From: Ostreococcus lucimarinus CCE9901
Taxonomy: Eukaryota; Chlorophyta; Mamiellophyceae; Mamiellales; Bathycoccaceae
Length of the DNA stretch: 64,000 bases
Reading direction: 5' to 3'
NCBI RefSeq assembly: GCF_000092065.1
Contig: NC_009360.1
Location: forward strand, 1 to 64,000
In this document: positions 49,701 to 58,708 of the stretch, in pieces
How positions within the stretch are numbered: position 1 is the stretch's first letter
Layout: each line of letters starts with the position of its first letter
Made by a program: the position numbers and the translations under genes
The notes under the pieces: model-generated
Databases searched by the model: none
The model's input: the letters and a program-made list of their open reading frames with translations, nothing else
Told to the model about the DNA's origin: nothing

Positions 49701-50077
49701 GTCGTTTTCAGCGCCGCAGCCTTCATTCGCGCCGCCACCGTGCCGTCCAGCAGCGCTCCCGGTTTCAACCGCTTCGCCGCATCCACGAAGCGTTCGACGA
49801 GCGCGTACAGCCCCGTGTTGCTCGAGCACGTCGACGCGAAGTCCTCCAGCGTCACCCGTCGATCGCACGGTTCGGTGTGATTGATCGCGATCCACGCTTC
49901 GATCGCCGCTTTCTCGTACGTCCGTCCCGTCTTCGCGACGACGACGGGATTCTTCATCACTCGCAGCGTGAGCGCGCACACGTACGCGTCCGGCGCCGCG
50001 GCGTGGAACGCGGGATCGGCGTACATCGCGGCGTCGACGTCGATGTCGCGAGGGAACGGGTTCGCGCGTCGGCCCAT
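46703..50077 (-). CDS. U-box protein with three internal repeat modules
   Basis: The product has 1124 residues. Residues about 25-100 are a U-box: DAYVCALTLRVMKNPVVVAKTGRTYEKAAIEAWI. U-boxes recruit E2 enzymes, so this is a probable ubiquitin ligase. The rest is unfamiliar. A module of about 95 residues recurs: FRF...L, W...Y..WK, GASF, IVVF, GVGC..P, GDW..G..IEL.AY. It is complete at about 49150-49440 and 47940-48230 and partial at about 47330-47465. Between copies lie Trp/Gly/Cys-rich stretches of strand-like sequence. The C-terminus is Pro-rich, then ends with IADIALPQI. No transmembrane segment is seen. Substrates are unknown. Confidence 0.82.
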   Translation of the reverse strand: MGRRANPFPRDIDVDAAMYADPAFHAAAPDAYVCALTLRVMKNPVVVAKTGRTYEKAAIEAWIAINHTEPCDRRVTLEDFASTCSSNTGLYALVERFVDAAKRLKPGALLDGTVAARMKAAALKTTVVVVEHNVHVFKKQPSMLRQLSKTLSFGLAGDGRAPALGTIPDVKPNGSTVDQGLSKVDEGDVVVFPDEVPDRKYVHVTSLEYPDKSKPADGRFFRFDMDELTRVIGHEWANKDLKAYKTENFSVKSGKGATFCVYRQEKRSAIVVFGGPNGMGVGCYHPVESAQPGDWLVGEPIELIAYRGLPKGVRFMDPSKFDSIKFVEDYSKDDDAHFMTGGVNDEPIERIFPGQSGIYPKEQNYRGGKRTMWLMFEIKLKHPTGSDPELINGRPYTPIGVFIDNRTLLQAGGCCQTYNCRDNEGINSQGEGQPSFRSGLCTDDKNKQHFGALMLHRDRKYEPITHFKFNVRVPDKGAPGVPCYSEKYGGGVHVGLLEGDPDLLGVGWGSNKWPTKDEGNRGEECVDDASKWGDKSISGPNAQERDEFYVYNPHKKPPPPKERTYKTASGEKKVVKLKPDAFVFPRQRRKLVDPHLDVVSIDYPGGVMPGKTEPEPKGKWFRFKSSQLSAITGIEDWGDASYEGWKTGVIKGGDGASFAIPNDTSAGERRGSVIVFQHESGIGVGCANPCDYAHEGDWKPGDRIELLAYSHDNQPPPYTFTLSMDNYVCQTETGWNLPGHLIRYGQCGLVGPWWKELEIEFQIEAASVGTRIYGVHTDASFEALPFTAKALRSDGKWHKIELSTENVRWGRAFKSIMDDVSAVRVRWESTDLHKLANSTARSGGGIHANILGTSTAINVLDIRRHGYPSDGSIFRFDKDAVRALNCGKCDGSNWAGTYEVLNLRNGKKGKVMLADKPDETVLETYVASHTQKPSEPVPADKPSPVAAAVMPMPPATTQAVMPMASHAPVQKTPYRNPTGFLSCCLSAPKRLETPVSNAESDATATTMIVYKPVYTEESSPEKPKPINPKQIVQDSTSLDVLGLGYWVEDVSTPAPSPGDWQIGDIIMISRQRLDVNASTPSVLEDGDAGIAALERTKSTAAAGDWANIRFVSSDDIADIALPQI

Positions 50078-50087
50078 GGTCGAGCGC

Positions 50088-50125
50088 GTCGCGGCGTCGC
50101 GGCGTCGCGGCGTCGCGGCGTCGCG
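50088..50125. repeat. GTCGCGGC 8-nt tandem repeat, about 4.75 copies
   Basis: Four full copies and a partial copy of GTCGCGGC start 11 bp upstream of the U-box gene start, in its probable promoter or leader. Confidence 0.9.
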
Positions 50126-50245
50126 CCACGCTCGCGATTCTCCGGCTCGCCGCGCCGCGCTCCGGCGACTCGGCGTTTCGGCGATCCGCGTCGCGCGCGC
50201 GGCGACGGACCGCGCCCCGCCCGCCCGTCGAGGCGCGCGAACGCC

Positions 50246-50449
50246 ATGGAATACGCGATGGGTTTAAAAAAAGTACAGTACGCGATATCAAATGATACCG
50301 CGGTAAGGTTGTTGGACTTTGTGGAACATCCCAACCCCAACGAACGAGGATGTTGGCGCGTTGACGCGGCGCGCGCGCGGCATCGCTCGACGCCGAGCGA
50401 CGCGCGACGCTCGCGCGACTCTCTCGCGCGGCGAAACGCGTCGATCTAA
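50246..50449 (+). CDS. Small ORF, possible gene remnant
   Basis: An ATG-initiated frame of 67 codons. Its first 40 residues (for example KKVQYAISNDTAVRLLDFVE) have a normal amino-acid mix and lower GC than the surroundings, unlike the low-complexity background; the last 27 are Arg/Ala/Ser-rich. It may be a degraded gene end, an upstream ORF or chance. No family recognised. Confidence 0.25.
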   Translation: MEYAMGLKKVQYAISNDTAVRLLDFVEHPNPNERGCWRVDAARARHRSTPSDARRSRDSLARRNASI

Positions 50450-50532
50450 AAAGTTTGCGCGGCGCGAGACCGCGCGCGCGCGAACGCGGCGGGACCGCGC
50501 GACGGACGCGCGCGAAAACGTCAATCGCGTCG

Positions 50533-50588
50533 CGCATCCCGGAGACGGTTCGCGGCGTCGCGCATCCCGGAGACGGTTCGCGGCGTCG
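50533..50588. repeat. 28-nt direct tandem duplication
   Basis: The unit beginning catcccggagacggttcg occurs twice head to tail with no mismatch, in the gap before the LON-domain gene. Confidence 0.9.
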
Positions 50589-50687
50589 CGCGCGTGTTTT
50601 CGGCTCGCGACGCGAGCCGAACCCGCGACCCGTGTATTACACAATTTTGAATCAATAATAATGTTTACGACGTTTCACGAGCGCGTG

Positions 50688-50729
50688 CGTCCGTCCCGTC
50701 TTCGCGACGACGACGGGATTCTTCATCAC
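50688..50729 (-). pseudogene. Duplicated 42-bp U-box core fragment
   Basis: These 42 bp are identical to 49919-49960 inside the U-box gene and, on the minus strand, encode the same core peptide VMKNPVVVAKTGRT. Similarity ends sharply on both sides, so this is a short copied fragment 770 bp from its source, in the same orientation. It is followed by a stop after about 10 unrelated codons and is not expected to be functional on its own. Confidence 0.75.
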
Positions 50730-50763
50730 GCCGACGTTCGGCGTCGCGCCAGACGCCCGCGCG

Positions 50764-51690
50764 ATGCGCGCGTCGTCGCGCGCGTCGGCGACGCGCGTCG
50801 CGCGCGTCGCGCGCGTCGACGCGAGGCGGCCGCGGGCTCGAGCGCGCGCGCGCGCGCGCGACGGTGCCGGCGACGACGACGACGCATCCGCGCTGGACAT
50901 GGACGCGCTGCGAGCGCGCGTCCGCGCGCTGGCGAAGCGCGAAGAAGCGCTGGAAACGCTGCGCATCGTCGTGCTGGACGCGAGCGTGCCGAAACAAGTG
51001 CTGCCGCTGGAGTTCGACGGCGCGAACGTCGAGAGGACGCTCAACGCGGGGACGGCGCTCGGGCGAGACGCGCGCGTGGGCGATCGATTCGGGATGCTCG
51101 GGCAAGCGCCGAGCAACGGACAGATACTGCCGAACGGAGTGGAGGTGACGGTGACGCGAGCGATGGTTCGGCCGAACGGGGGGGAGAGTTTGATCGAACT
51201 CACGGCGTCGCGGCGGTTTAAAATCGTGGGGGCTCCGTTCGAGGACGAGGCGAACGGATCGGCGCCGAGCGCGAGGGTGTGCTGGATTCCCGATACCGAA
51301 GGCGCGGGCGAGCAAACCGTCGCGGGCGGCGTGGAGGAGCCGGGCGCGGTGGATCCCGCCGAGTGCGACGCCGAGTGCGCGGCGCTCGCCGCGGAGCTTC
51401 CCGCGCTCGTCGACGAATGGCGGGCGCTGGTGATTTCGAGAAAGCGCGAGCGTCAGCCCGATCAGTTGAAGTTGATCTTATCGCAAATCGGCGACATCCC
51501 TGGGTCGAACCGACCGGCCGAGCTCTCGCTTTGGGTCGCCGCGCTCATCAACCCGATTCCCGCCCTCGGCGTGGCGTACGAGATTCGTCCGGCGATCCTG
51601 TGCGCGCCGACGACGGGTCACATGGTTCGCATCGCGTCCCAAGGCATCAAACTTTCCATCAACAGTCTGCGCGACGGGCCTCAAATTTGA
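50764..51690 (+). CDS. LON N-terminal (substrate-binding) domain protein, probably plastid
   Basis: The product has 308 residues. The N-terminus is Arg/Ala low complexity, possibly a transit peptide; ATG 50899 is an alternative start. The domain runs from [21 protein letters not shown] through [24 protein letters not shown] and SRRFKIVG to a helical half ending [17 protein letters not shown]. This resembles the N-terminal domain of Lon protease without ATPase or protease parts. Stand-alone LON-domain proteins occur in plastids and bacteria. Their function is not established. Confidence 0.8.
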   Translation: MRASSRASATRVARVARVDARRPRARARARARDGAGDDDDASALDMDALRARVRALAKREEALETLRIVVLDASVPKQVLPLEFDGANVERTLNAGTALGRDARVGDRFGMLGQAPSNGQILPNGVEVTVTRAMVRPNGGESLIELTASRRFKIVGAPFEDEANGSAPSARVCWIPDTEGAGEQTVAGGVEEPGAVDPAECDAECAALAAELPALVDEWRALVISRKRERQPDQLKLILSQIGDIPGSNRPAELSLWVAALINPIPALGVAYEIRPAILCAPTTGHMVRIASQGIKLSINSLRDGPQI

Positions 51691-51973
51691 CCCTCGAGCG
51701 TTCGGCCCGAAAATTGAGCGACTGAGCGTTCGGCGCCGCGCCGCCGCCGTGTTTCGCTCGCGTCCTCGCGATAGTCCCGCCCCTGAACCGCTGTACATCA
51801 TCACACCGCGACATCAAACGCATCAAACGCATCAAAGGCAACGCTCGCTCTCACGCGCGCCCTCGACCCGATCTCTGTCTCGGGCACTCGGCATTTTCGA
51901 GTCGTCGGAATCCGCGCCCGCCTTCGCCGCGCGTCTGTTGTCACACCTCGCCGCGGTCAAATCACCGAGTCCG

Positions 51974-53125
51974 ATGTCCCGCGGTGCCGGCGCCGGATAC
52001 GATCGGCACATCACCGTATTCTCTCCCGAAGGACGTCTGTACCAAGTCGGTGCGTGTTCGCGCGCGCGCCGACGCCTCCTCGCGCCGTCACCTCGCCCGC
52101 GACGCGCGACGTTCACCGACGAAACGATCTCACCGACTGACCGCGATTCGACGACTTTCGACGCGCAGAGTACGCGTTCAAGGCGATCAAATCCGTCGGC
52201 GTCACCACCATCGGCGTGCGAGGGAAAGACTCCGTGTGCGTCGTGACGCAGAAGAAGATTCCGGTGCGCGAAACGGGCGAACGCGAGGGCGAAGAACGAT
52301 CTCGTCGGCGAACGCGAAGGCGCGAACGCGCTCGAGACGACGCGGGAGGGATCGACCGCGCTGGATCCCGCGAACGCGCGCGCGAGAGGAAGACTGACGC
52401 GTGGTGTGTGATCGGACGTCGCGCGAGCGCAGGATAAATTGATCGATGCGTCGGATGTGACGCACATGTATAAGATTACGAAAACCGTGGGCATGTGCGC
52501 GACGGGAAAAGGACGTACGTTTTCGTTTTCGTCGCTCGGCGGCTTTGTTTGAATGAACACGTACGCGCGCCCGCGCGAGCGCGACTTTTCGCTCGACCGA
52601 TCGACTGACGACTGCTCGCGTCGATTTCGTTTCGCAGCGGATATCCGAGACATAGTACAAAAGGCGCGCAGAAAGGCGGCGGATTTCAAGCAACACTACG
52701 GGTACGAGGTCCCGGTGGACGTGTTGGCGAACATACTCGCCGATGAGTTCCAGGTGTACACGCAGCACGCATACATGCGTCCGCTCGCGGTGATGGTGAT
52801 ATTAATCGCCGTAGATGAGGATCGCGGGCCGAGTCTGTTCAAGTGCGATCCGGCAGGATACTTTGTCGGTTACAGCGCGACGAGCGCGGGGGCGAAGGAG
52901 GTCGAGGCGGTGAACTTCTTGGAGAAGAAGGTCAAGAGCGGCGCATCGTTCGATGTGAATCAGACGGCCCAGCTCGCGATCAGCGCTCTTCAGCACGTGC
53001 TCGGGGAAGAGGTCAAGGCGAGCGAGTTAGAAGTCGCCGTCGTCACGGCGGACAATCCCAATTTCCGCGTCATCAGCGAGAGCGAAGTGGAAGATCATTT
53101 GACATCGATTTCTGAGAGAGACTAG
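51974..53125 (+). CDS. PSMA6: 20S proteasome subunit alpha type 6, four exons
   Basis: Exons are 51974-52049, 52169-52263, 52433-52514 and 52638-53125. Joined, they give 246 residues, the exact usual length of alpha 6 (plant PAA). Introns are 119, 169 and 123 nt; donors are GTGCGTG, GTGCGCG and GTACGT; each has CTGAC 25-45 nt before the AG. The protein reads [20 protein letters not shown] at the start, then [43 protein letters not shown] and ends TSISERD. The exon 3-4 junction (GKG-P-D) keeps the family's spacing. It forms part of the proteasome alpha ring. Confidence 0.93.
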
Positions 53126-53184
53126 CAGTAGTTTTTAATTGTGTACCGCGCCCTAGTAGACGCTCTAATTATTCTCGGTCCAGA

Positions 53185-55602
53185 TCAGATGTTGTCCTCG
53201 TCGCTGAGCTCATCGGCGTCGAGTTTCTCGATGGCGCCCTTGATCGAGTTCACGTCCGCGTTCGATGGACGCAAATCGAGCGCGATGCTAAAGTTAATCA
53301 TCGCTTTCTCTTGAAGCCCAAGCTTTTTGTAGATTCTTCCCATGAGAAAAAACACGCTCGCTTCCTTGGGGGCGATCTCTTGCAATTTGTTAAGCTCCGC
53401 CAACGCGGCGTCGTAATTTTCTTCGCTCATCAACACGGCGGCCATTTCGTAACGAGCCAGAGGATTCTTACCATCGAGCGCGATCGCTTGAGAGAGAAGC
53501 GATAACGCTGCATCGTTATCGTTTAGTGCATGCTTTGCCATACCGGCGTAGCAGTACAACACGCTCGACTTCGGATTGATGTTGAGCGCGTATGTGAAGT
53601 GATACTCGCTCATGACGTACTTTTCTTGGCGGTAATACACCGTACCGAGGCCGTACCAGGCGTTGTAATGTCTCGCATCTAATCTCAACGCAGCCCGATA
53701 GCAATTCATACTTTTTTCAAAGTCTTCGTTCGCAAAGTACTCGTGTCCGCTCAGCGTATGCGCGTACGTGCACTTCGGATCGAGTTGGATGGCGCGCTGA
53801 AAAAATTTCAAAGCCGTCTCGTGTTCCTTTTGTAACGAGAAACAGTTTCCGAGCACGCACCACGTTTCTGGAGCTAGACGATCGAGAGACTGAACTTCTT
53901 GTGCCAAATGTGCGAGCTTCACTTCCTCCTTCAAATGCCAAAGAACGGTTGAGTACACATCGAGACCTTCCAAGCGATACGGCGCGGCCGCGCGCGCTTC
54001 TTCAAACGCCTGCGCTGCGTTGGCGTAATCCACCATCTCTGAGTGCGCTTTCGCCATCGCGCACAGCACATAGGCGGTGTCGTATTGAGATCGCGAAAGC
54101 TGTTGAAACGAATGGATCGCTTCTTCGCATCGATACATGGCGAGATGCCTCAGACCCTCCGCGAGCGGACGCAGCTCTTTGAACGCCAACACGGCGCCCT
54201 CGGCTGTTCGCGCGGGCTGCCAACTCCAAGTACCCTGATCGCGCTGATCGCTGTAATGACCACTTTCATACGAAACTTCACCGTCTTCCGGGACTTGACT
54301 CAGGTTTGCCATCATGTCGTCGTGATCGCGATGGTCGTCGTCGGGCGATGCCCCGACGTGTTGCAGTCTCGCGGCGTGTATGCGCGAGCTCCTACGAACG
54401 GCCGTAGACGCTGGATCGTCGCTAAACAATCTACCAGAAACCTTTCTAAGTTTTCCTTCATCCATGAATTTTCGCCGCTCCCCTCCGAATAGCCCGCGAG
54501 CCGCTGTGGACGCCGGCGCGCCTGTGTCTTGAGCGCTCGGCTGTTGCGACGTGCTCTGTCGTCCCGTGCGCGGAGCGCCCGTGGTCGGTGGCGCGCGTCC
54601 TCCGATCGCCTTTTGAGGCGGCGGAGGAGCGGCGGCGGCAGAGCTCGGTGAAGGCGTCACGAAGGCGCCTCCCATGGAATCCGCAGCATCGACGCGAGGG
54701 CCTCCGCCGCCGACGGCGGGCGTTTGAAGTTCCGCGTCGTCCCATCCCTCTCCCGCGCGCGTTCGCTCGCTCGCGCCCGTGCTCGGTGGAACGCCCACGT
54801 CGTGCATGTGTACGTGTGCCGGCGTGCGCGCGAGAGCCTCGCCGTGTTCGCGACCACGCGACCTCGTCGGCGACAGCGGCGGCAATCCACCCGTTCTCGG
54901 CGCGAACGTCTCGCCGCTCGACTTTTGCGCCTCGAACGCGACGTCGTTCGACTCCAACGATGGGTACATCGCCAGAATACTCTCTTCCCGACTCTCCGAC
55001 GCGCACGCCTTCGCCTCGGCGTCGGCACCGAGCGCACACAATCCCTCGTACGCGCACCACATCAACGGATCCGCCATCAACGCGCGCGTAAACCGCGTAA
55101 TCGCCGCCGCGCGTCGCCCCGTATCCTTACAGATCATACCGAGCAGATACTCCCCCGCCGCTCCTCCCGACGCCATCGCCTCGTCCTCGCCCGCGCTCGG
55201 TCGTCGTCTCGCGCCGTACGCCCCCGCGAATCCGTCGTGGTCCGCCTCTCCGCGCAGCGCGCGCTCCGCCTCGTCCAGCTCGCCGCAATCGTAGCACGCC
55301 CTCCCGAACAGGTACCTCGCCCGCTGGCTCGTCAAACGCGTCCCGAGCACCGCGCGCGCGGCGCGCGCTTTGCCTGCCGCGTACAGGCACCGAGCGTGCA
55401 GCAGCGCGTTCGCGTCGCTGTCGCGAACCGCGCGCAGGCGTTCGCTCAAAAATATCGCGTTTTCGACGCAGTGCGCGTCGAGCGAGCGCGTCGCGGCCTC
55501 GGCGAGCGTGGCCTCGAGGGCGTCCGCGTCGACGGCGCGCATCGCGCGAAGCGCACCGCGCGCGGCGCGGACGACCGACGCGAAGTGAAGATGAACAGGC
55601 AC
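53185..55602 (-). CDS. CDC27: Anaphase-promoting complex subunit APC3/CDC27
   Basis: The product has 805 residues. TPR repeats lie at the N-terminus (CVENAIFLSERLRAV, ARYLFGRACYDCGELDEAE) and as a long block from about residue 470 to the end (TWCVLGNCFSLQKEHETALKFF, YNAWYGLGTVYYRQEKYVMSEYHF). The middle 250 residues are Pro/Ser/Gly-rich and disordered. This split TPR layout and the YHFTYALNINP motif identify APC3, the APC/C scaffold subunit that receives the co-activator's C-terminal tail. The start could instead be ATG 55542, which aligns better with family N-termini. Confidence 0.93.
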   Translation of the reverse strand: MPVHLHFASVVRAARGALRAMRAVDADALEATLAEAATRSLDAHCVENAIFLSERLRAVRDSDANALLHARCLYAAGKARAARAVLGTRLTSQRARYLFGRACYDCGELDEAERALRGEADHDGFAGAYGARRRPSAGEDEAMASGGAAGEYLLGMICKDTGRRAAAITRFTRALMADPLMWCAYEGLCALGADAEAKACASESREESILAMYPSLESNDVAFEAQKSSGETFAPRTGGLPPLSPTRSRGREHGEALARTPAHVHMHDVGVPPSTGASERTRAGEGWDDAELQTPAVGGGGPRVDAADSMGGAFVTPSPSSAAAAPPPPQKAIGGRAPPTTGAPRTGRQSTSQQPSAQDTGAPASTAARGLFGGERRKFMDEGKLRKVSGRLFSDDPASTAVRRSSRIHAARLQHVGASPDDDHRDHDDMMANLSQVPEDGEVSYESGHYSDQRDQGTWSWQPARTAEGAVLAFKELRPLAEGLRHLAMYRCEEAIHSFQQLSRSQYDTAYVLCAMAKAHSEMVDYANAAQAFEEARAAAPYRLEGLDVYSTVLWHLKEEVKLAHLAQEVQSLDRLAPETWCVLGNCFSLQKEHETALKFFQRAIQLDPKCTYAHTLSGHEYFANEDFEKSMNCYRAALRLDARHYNAWYGLGTVYYRQEKYVMSEYHFTYALNINPKSSVLYCYAGMAKHALNDNDAALSLLSQAIALDGKNPLARYEMAAVLMSEENYDAALAELNKLQEIAPKEASVFFLMGRIYKKLGLQEKAMINFSIALDLRPSNADVNSIKGAIEKLDADELSDEDNI

Positions 55603-55658
55603 CTCGATGGATTTGCAACAGTTTTTTCAAACGCGCCGAGGCGTCGGCGGCGAACGGG

Positions 55659-57364
55659 CTAAACGTGCGGAAGGTTGCGCGACGGCGAGCGCACGCGCGA
55701 GGCGGCGGCTTGGCTCAAATCTGCGAAAGGATCGCTCGCGGGCGATCGCGAGGGCGCGGCGCGAGAGGGCGTCGGCGGCGAGACGGAGTCGCGCGCGAAC
55801 GCGGCGGGATTCATCGGTCGCATGCCCTCCGGGAGCGGTCTGGCCGGTCGATACCGCTCGTCGGCGAACATCGGGTTGGTCTGCATCGGAGGCGGCGACG
55901 GTGACGTCGTCGACGGGAAGTGAACGATCGGACGCGGCGGGGTGGGACCGGCGGCAAATGGATTGGACGACGACGACGACGGTCCGGCGATGGAAGCCGT
56001 CGGCAAGACGTCGCCGAAAGGGTTCGCGGAGCTTTGGCTCGTCGTCGTGGCGGCGGTGGACGCTCGCATGACGTCGTCGAGTTCGCTCAGTAAACTTTCC
56101 GCCGTGTGCGTTCGCGTCGCGGCCACTGGCGCGGCGAGTCGAGCCCGCGATGCGACGTCGCCCGCCGCGGCTTTCACGAGCAAATCGTATCGTTCCATCT
56201 CCTTGGTCAACTCGTCGTTCAAATGTATGGCGCTCGCGAGCAAGCCCTCGTCTTCGGCGTTCGAGATAAGCTCGATCAGACGTGGCTGCATCGCGCGGCA
56301 CTGCTCCGAGAGCTCGTTCGCTAAACTAGACGGAGACGGCGGGCGAAGGGCGACGCAGCCGTCGAGGACTTGCGTGAACACCTTGAGCGAATTCGTCGCG
56401 ACGGCGATGTCGCCCTTCAATTTTTCTACGTCTTGCGAATTGTACGTCGTCGACACGGATGTCGTGGCGCGAGATGCCTCGGCAGCGGCTGTGCGCTCGC
56501 TTTCGCGAAGCGCTCTCTGTAATTCGCTCTCAGCGCGGTCCGCGAGTCGTCCCGAGGCGTGCGGCGAGCTCAGATGCGGCGCTCGCACGGGCGTACCCAT
56601 GGCGATGTTCCCAGGGTAAATCCCGTGTCTTTGACGCTGCACCGGTGTCATTGCTTCTTCTTCGTCTTCCTCGAGCGCGCGCGCGATCGCGGCTCGATCC
56701 TCCTCGGAGATATCTTCTCTCTTCGACCAGTCGCCGCCGCCGTTCCAGTCCTCGCGAGCCGCCGACGACGTCGCCCCCCGCGCCACCGACCGTCGCTCAA
56801 CCTCGGGAAACTGAAACCCACGCGCGCGCAACTGATGAAACGCCCCCGCGAACGCGGGCTCTCGCCTCAAATTTACCGCCCACTCGTGAACCAACGCCAA
56901 GGTCTTGTCGCGAACCTCCAAATTCGGCGCTCTCTCGCACAACCGCACCATCGTCTCCGGCACCTCCTTCGCCACCGCCATCGCGTGAAACCGTCCTCCG
57001 CAGTTCTTCATGCACATCTCCAGCGCGAACAGCGCCTTGAGCGTCGCGTCCGCGTCCATCACCGCCCGTCCCTTCGTCGGCGCCGTCAGCTTTGCCCGCA
57101 GCGCCTTGACGCAATCCTTCCCGTGCGCGACGAAATCATCGTTCACGCAGTCGCACAGCCGCAGATTAATCTCCAGCGCGTCATCGACCGTTCGTCTCGC
57201 GCCCGATTTGCACGCCTGCGTCGCGTCGCGCGTCGTCGTCGTCGTCAGTCGTCGCGTCGTCTCCGACAGAATCAGAATTCGTCACAGCGTCGCGCACGCA
57301 CGTGATCGACGATTTTGTACGCCAAGCGGTCGCTCTTATCGTTCAGGAACATCGTCTTGAGCAT
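55659..57364 (-). CDS. VHS-GAT domain trafficking adaptor (TOM1-like), two exons
   Basis: Exon 1 is 57302-57364 and exon 2 is 55659-57215. The 86-nt intron starts GTGCGTG, contains CTGAC and ends GCAG. Splicing supplies the missing first VHS helices (MLKTMFLNDKSDRLAYKIVDH + ACKSG...), giving 539 residues. The VHS domain covers about 1-150 (LFALEMCMKNCGGRFHAM, LALVHEWAVNL). A GAT-like helical domain is around 270-350. The C-terminus is Pro/Ser-rich with an NPFG motif and other NPF/DPF-like motifs. Such proteins bind ubiquitinated membrane cargo and pass it to the endosomal ESCRT pathway. Confidence 0.88.
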
Positions 57365-57581
57365 CCTCGAGCGTCGACGCGCGCGCGGCGAGGACCGACG
57401 CGAATCCACGGTCGACGCGCGATCGTGTGACCGACGCCTCGGCGACCGCTGGGCACTGTGACGTTTCACATTTTTCACGTTTCGAGGCGCGGTCCCGCGC
57501 GCGCGCGGGCGCGAGAGGACGAAACGCGAGGCGCGCGCGCTGGAGAAAATATTCCGTCGCGCGGGCGCGCGCGCGGCGGCG

Positions 57582-58250
57582 ATGCGGCGCGCGGCGGCGG
57601 CGGCGGTGGCGGCGTGCGTCGCGGCGGCGGCGTTCGTCCGGTGTTCGAGGCGCGAAACGGTGGACGTCGTCGAGCGCGCGCGGGTGCCGTTCGCGTTCGG
57701 CGCGCTCGGGCCGGTGGGAACGGCGCGCGAGGGACTGCGATATTACGACGCCGCGCTCGGGGCCGCGTTGTCGTCGTCGCCGCGCGCGCAGAGCGCGCTC
57801 GAAATCGGGTGCGTGAAACCGGCGTTCGCGCGACACCTCTCTTGGATTCGCGATAAGACGTGCGTCGCACCGTATTACGCCGGGTACAAGACGACGGCGG
57901 GCGACGACTCGATCGACGCGACGGACGACGTGCGGTACGTCGTGGGGGATTTCGCCAACGCGAGCCTCGCGCCGTCGTACGATTTGTGTCTCTGCATGCA
58001 AGTCTTGGAACACTTGGATTTCGACGCCGCGAGCGATTTCGTGCGTCGCATGTTCGAGCTGTGCCGTGTGTCCGTCGTGTCGGTGCCGTACAGATGGCCG
58101 GAGTGCGGATCGACGTGCTCGCACAAGCAACACGCCATCGACGAGTCGACGCTCGCTCGATGGAGCGGCGTCGACGCGCCCGCGACGACGACCATCGTGC
58201 GCGAACGCGGCGGCGGCGCGGCGCGCGCCATCGTGGTTTACGACGCATGA
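57582..58250 (+). CDS. Putative SAM-dependent methyltransferase with signal anchor
   Basis: The product has 222 residues. An N-terminal Arg-Arg followed by about 17 Ala/Val residues forms a signal anchor. The rest is methyltransferase-like: ALEIGCVKPAFARHLSWI as a divergent SAM loop and LCLCMQVLEHLD as motif post-II, then VVSVPYRWPECGSTCSHKQHAID. The glycine-rich loop is shorter than usual (GCVKP in place of GCGxG), so SAM binding is not certain. Likely membrane-bound facing a secretory compartment. Substrate unknown. Confidence 0.7.
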   Translation: MRRAAAAAVAACVAAAAFVRCSRRETVDVVERARVPFAFGALGPVGTAREGLRYYDAALGAALSSSPRAQSALEIGCVKPAFARHLSWIRDKTCVAPYYAGYKTTAGDDSIDATDDVRYVVGDFANASLAPSYDLCLCMQVLEHLDFDAASDFVRRMFELCRVSVVSVPYRWPECGSTCSHKQHAIDESTLARWSGVDAPATTTIVRERGGGAARAIVVYDA

Positions 58251-58297
58251 GTCGCTCGAACGCGTATGTTTCTCTTTTAGTGACTACATTTTAGCGT

Positions 58298-58640
58298 TTA
58301 GGTTTGCGCCTTGGTCATGACTTGCGGCGTCGCGGCGCGCATGACTTCGGCGAGGATCGCGACGGCTTCGTCCGGGGACGACGAAGAGAAGCGAAAAGCG
58401 TCGCGCGCGGGATACTTCTTACCGAGCTCGACGTTGCGCACGTTCGTCCGTCTACCATGGATCAACCGAGAGCGCGGTGTCGTGAGTTGATGCGCGTCCG
58501 GCGTGAAGATCATTCCCGCCGACCGAACGGTGTAATCGTGAAACTTGGCCGTCTCGTCGTCGACGTGCGCCGCGAACCCGTCGTGTCCGCCGAGACAAAA
58601 GCACCACGGCTCGACTCGCGTCGCGTCGCGCCGCCGCGCG
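58298..58640 (-). CDS. Orphan coding segment, 5' end unresolved
   Basis: The minus-strand frame ending at TAA 58298 has protein-like composition over about 110 codons (PWCFCLGGHDGF, TAKFHDYTVRSAGMIFTPDAH, NVELGKKYPARDAFRF). Upstream it meets an in-frame TGA at about 58709 without an ATG; the first ATG inside gives only 71 residues. It is probably a terminal exon whose upstream exon I cannot place, or a short gene with a non-standard start. The TGA coincides with the stop of the NFKBIL1-like gene and lies within a CTGAC branch-like motif. No family recognised. Confidence 0.45.
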
Positions 58641-58708
58641 ATCGATCGCTCGATCGCCCGAAGACGCGCGTCGCCGTACCGCGCGGCGCGTCGCGACGTC
58701 GCGACGCG

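Larger units (their letters stand above)
50078..50763. other. Repeat-containing intergenic region between the U-box and LON genes
   Basis: This 686-bp gap holds an 8-nt tandem array (50088-50125), an AT-richer patch with a small ORF (50246-50449), a 28-nt direct duplication (50533-50588) and a copied U-box fragment (50688-50729). The cluster of duplications suggests local rearrangement. Confidence 0.6.
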
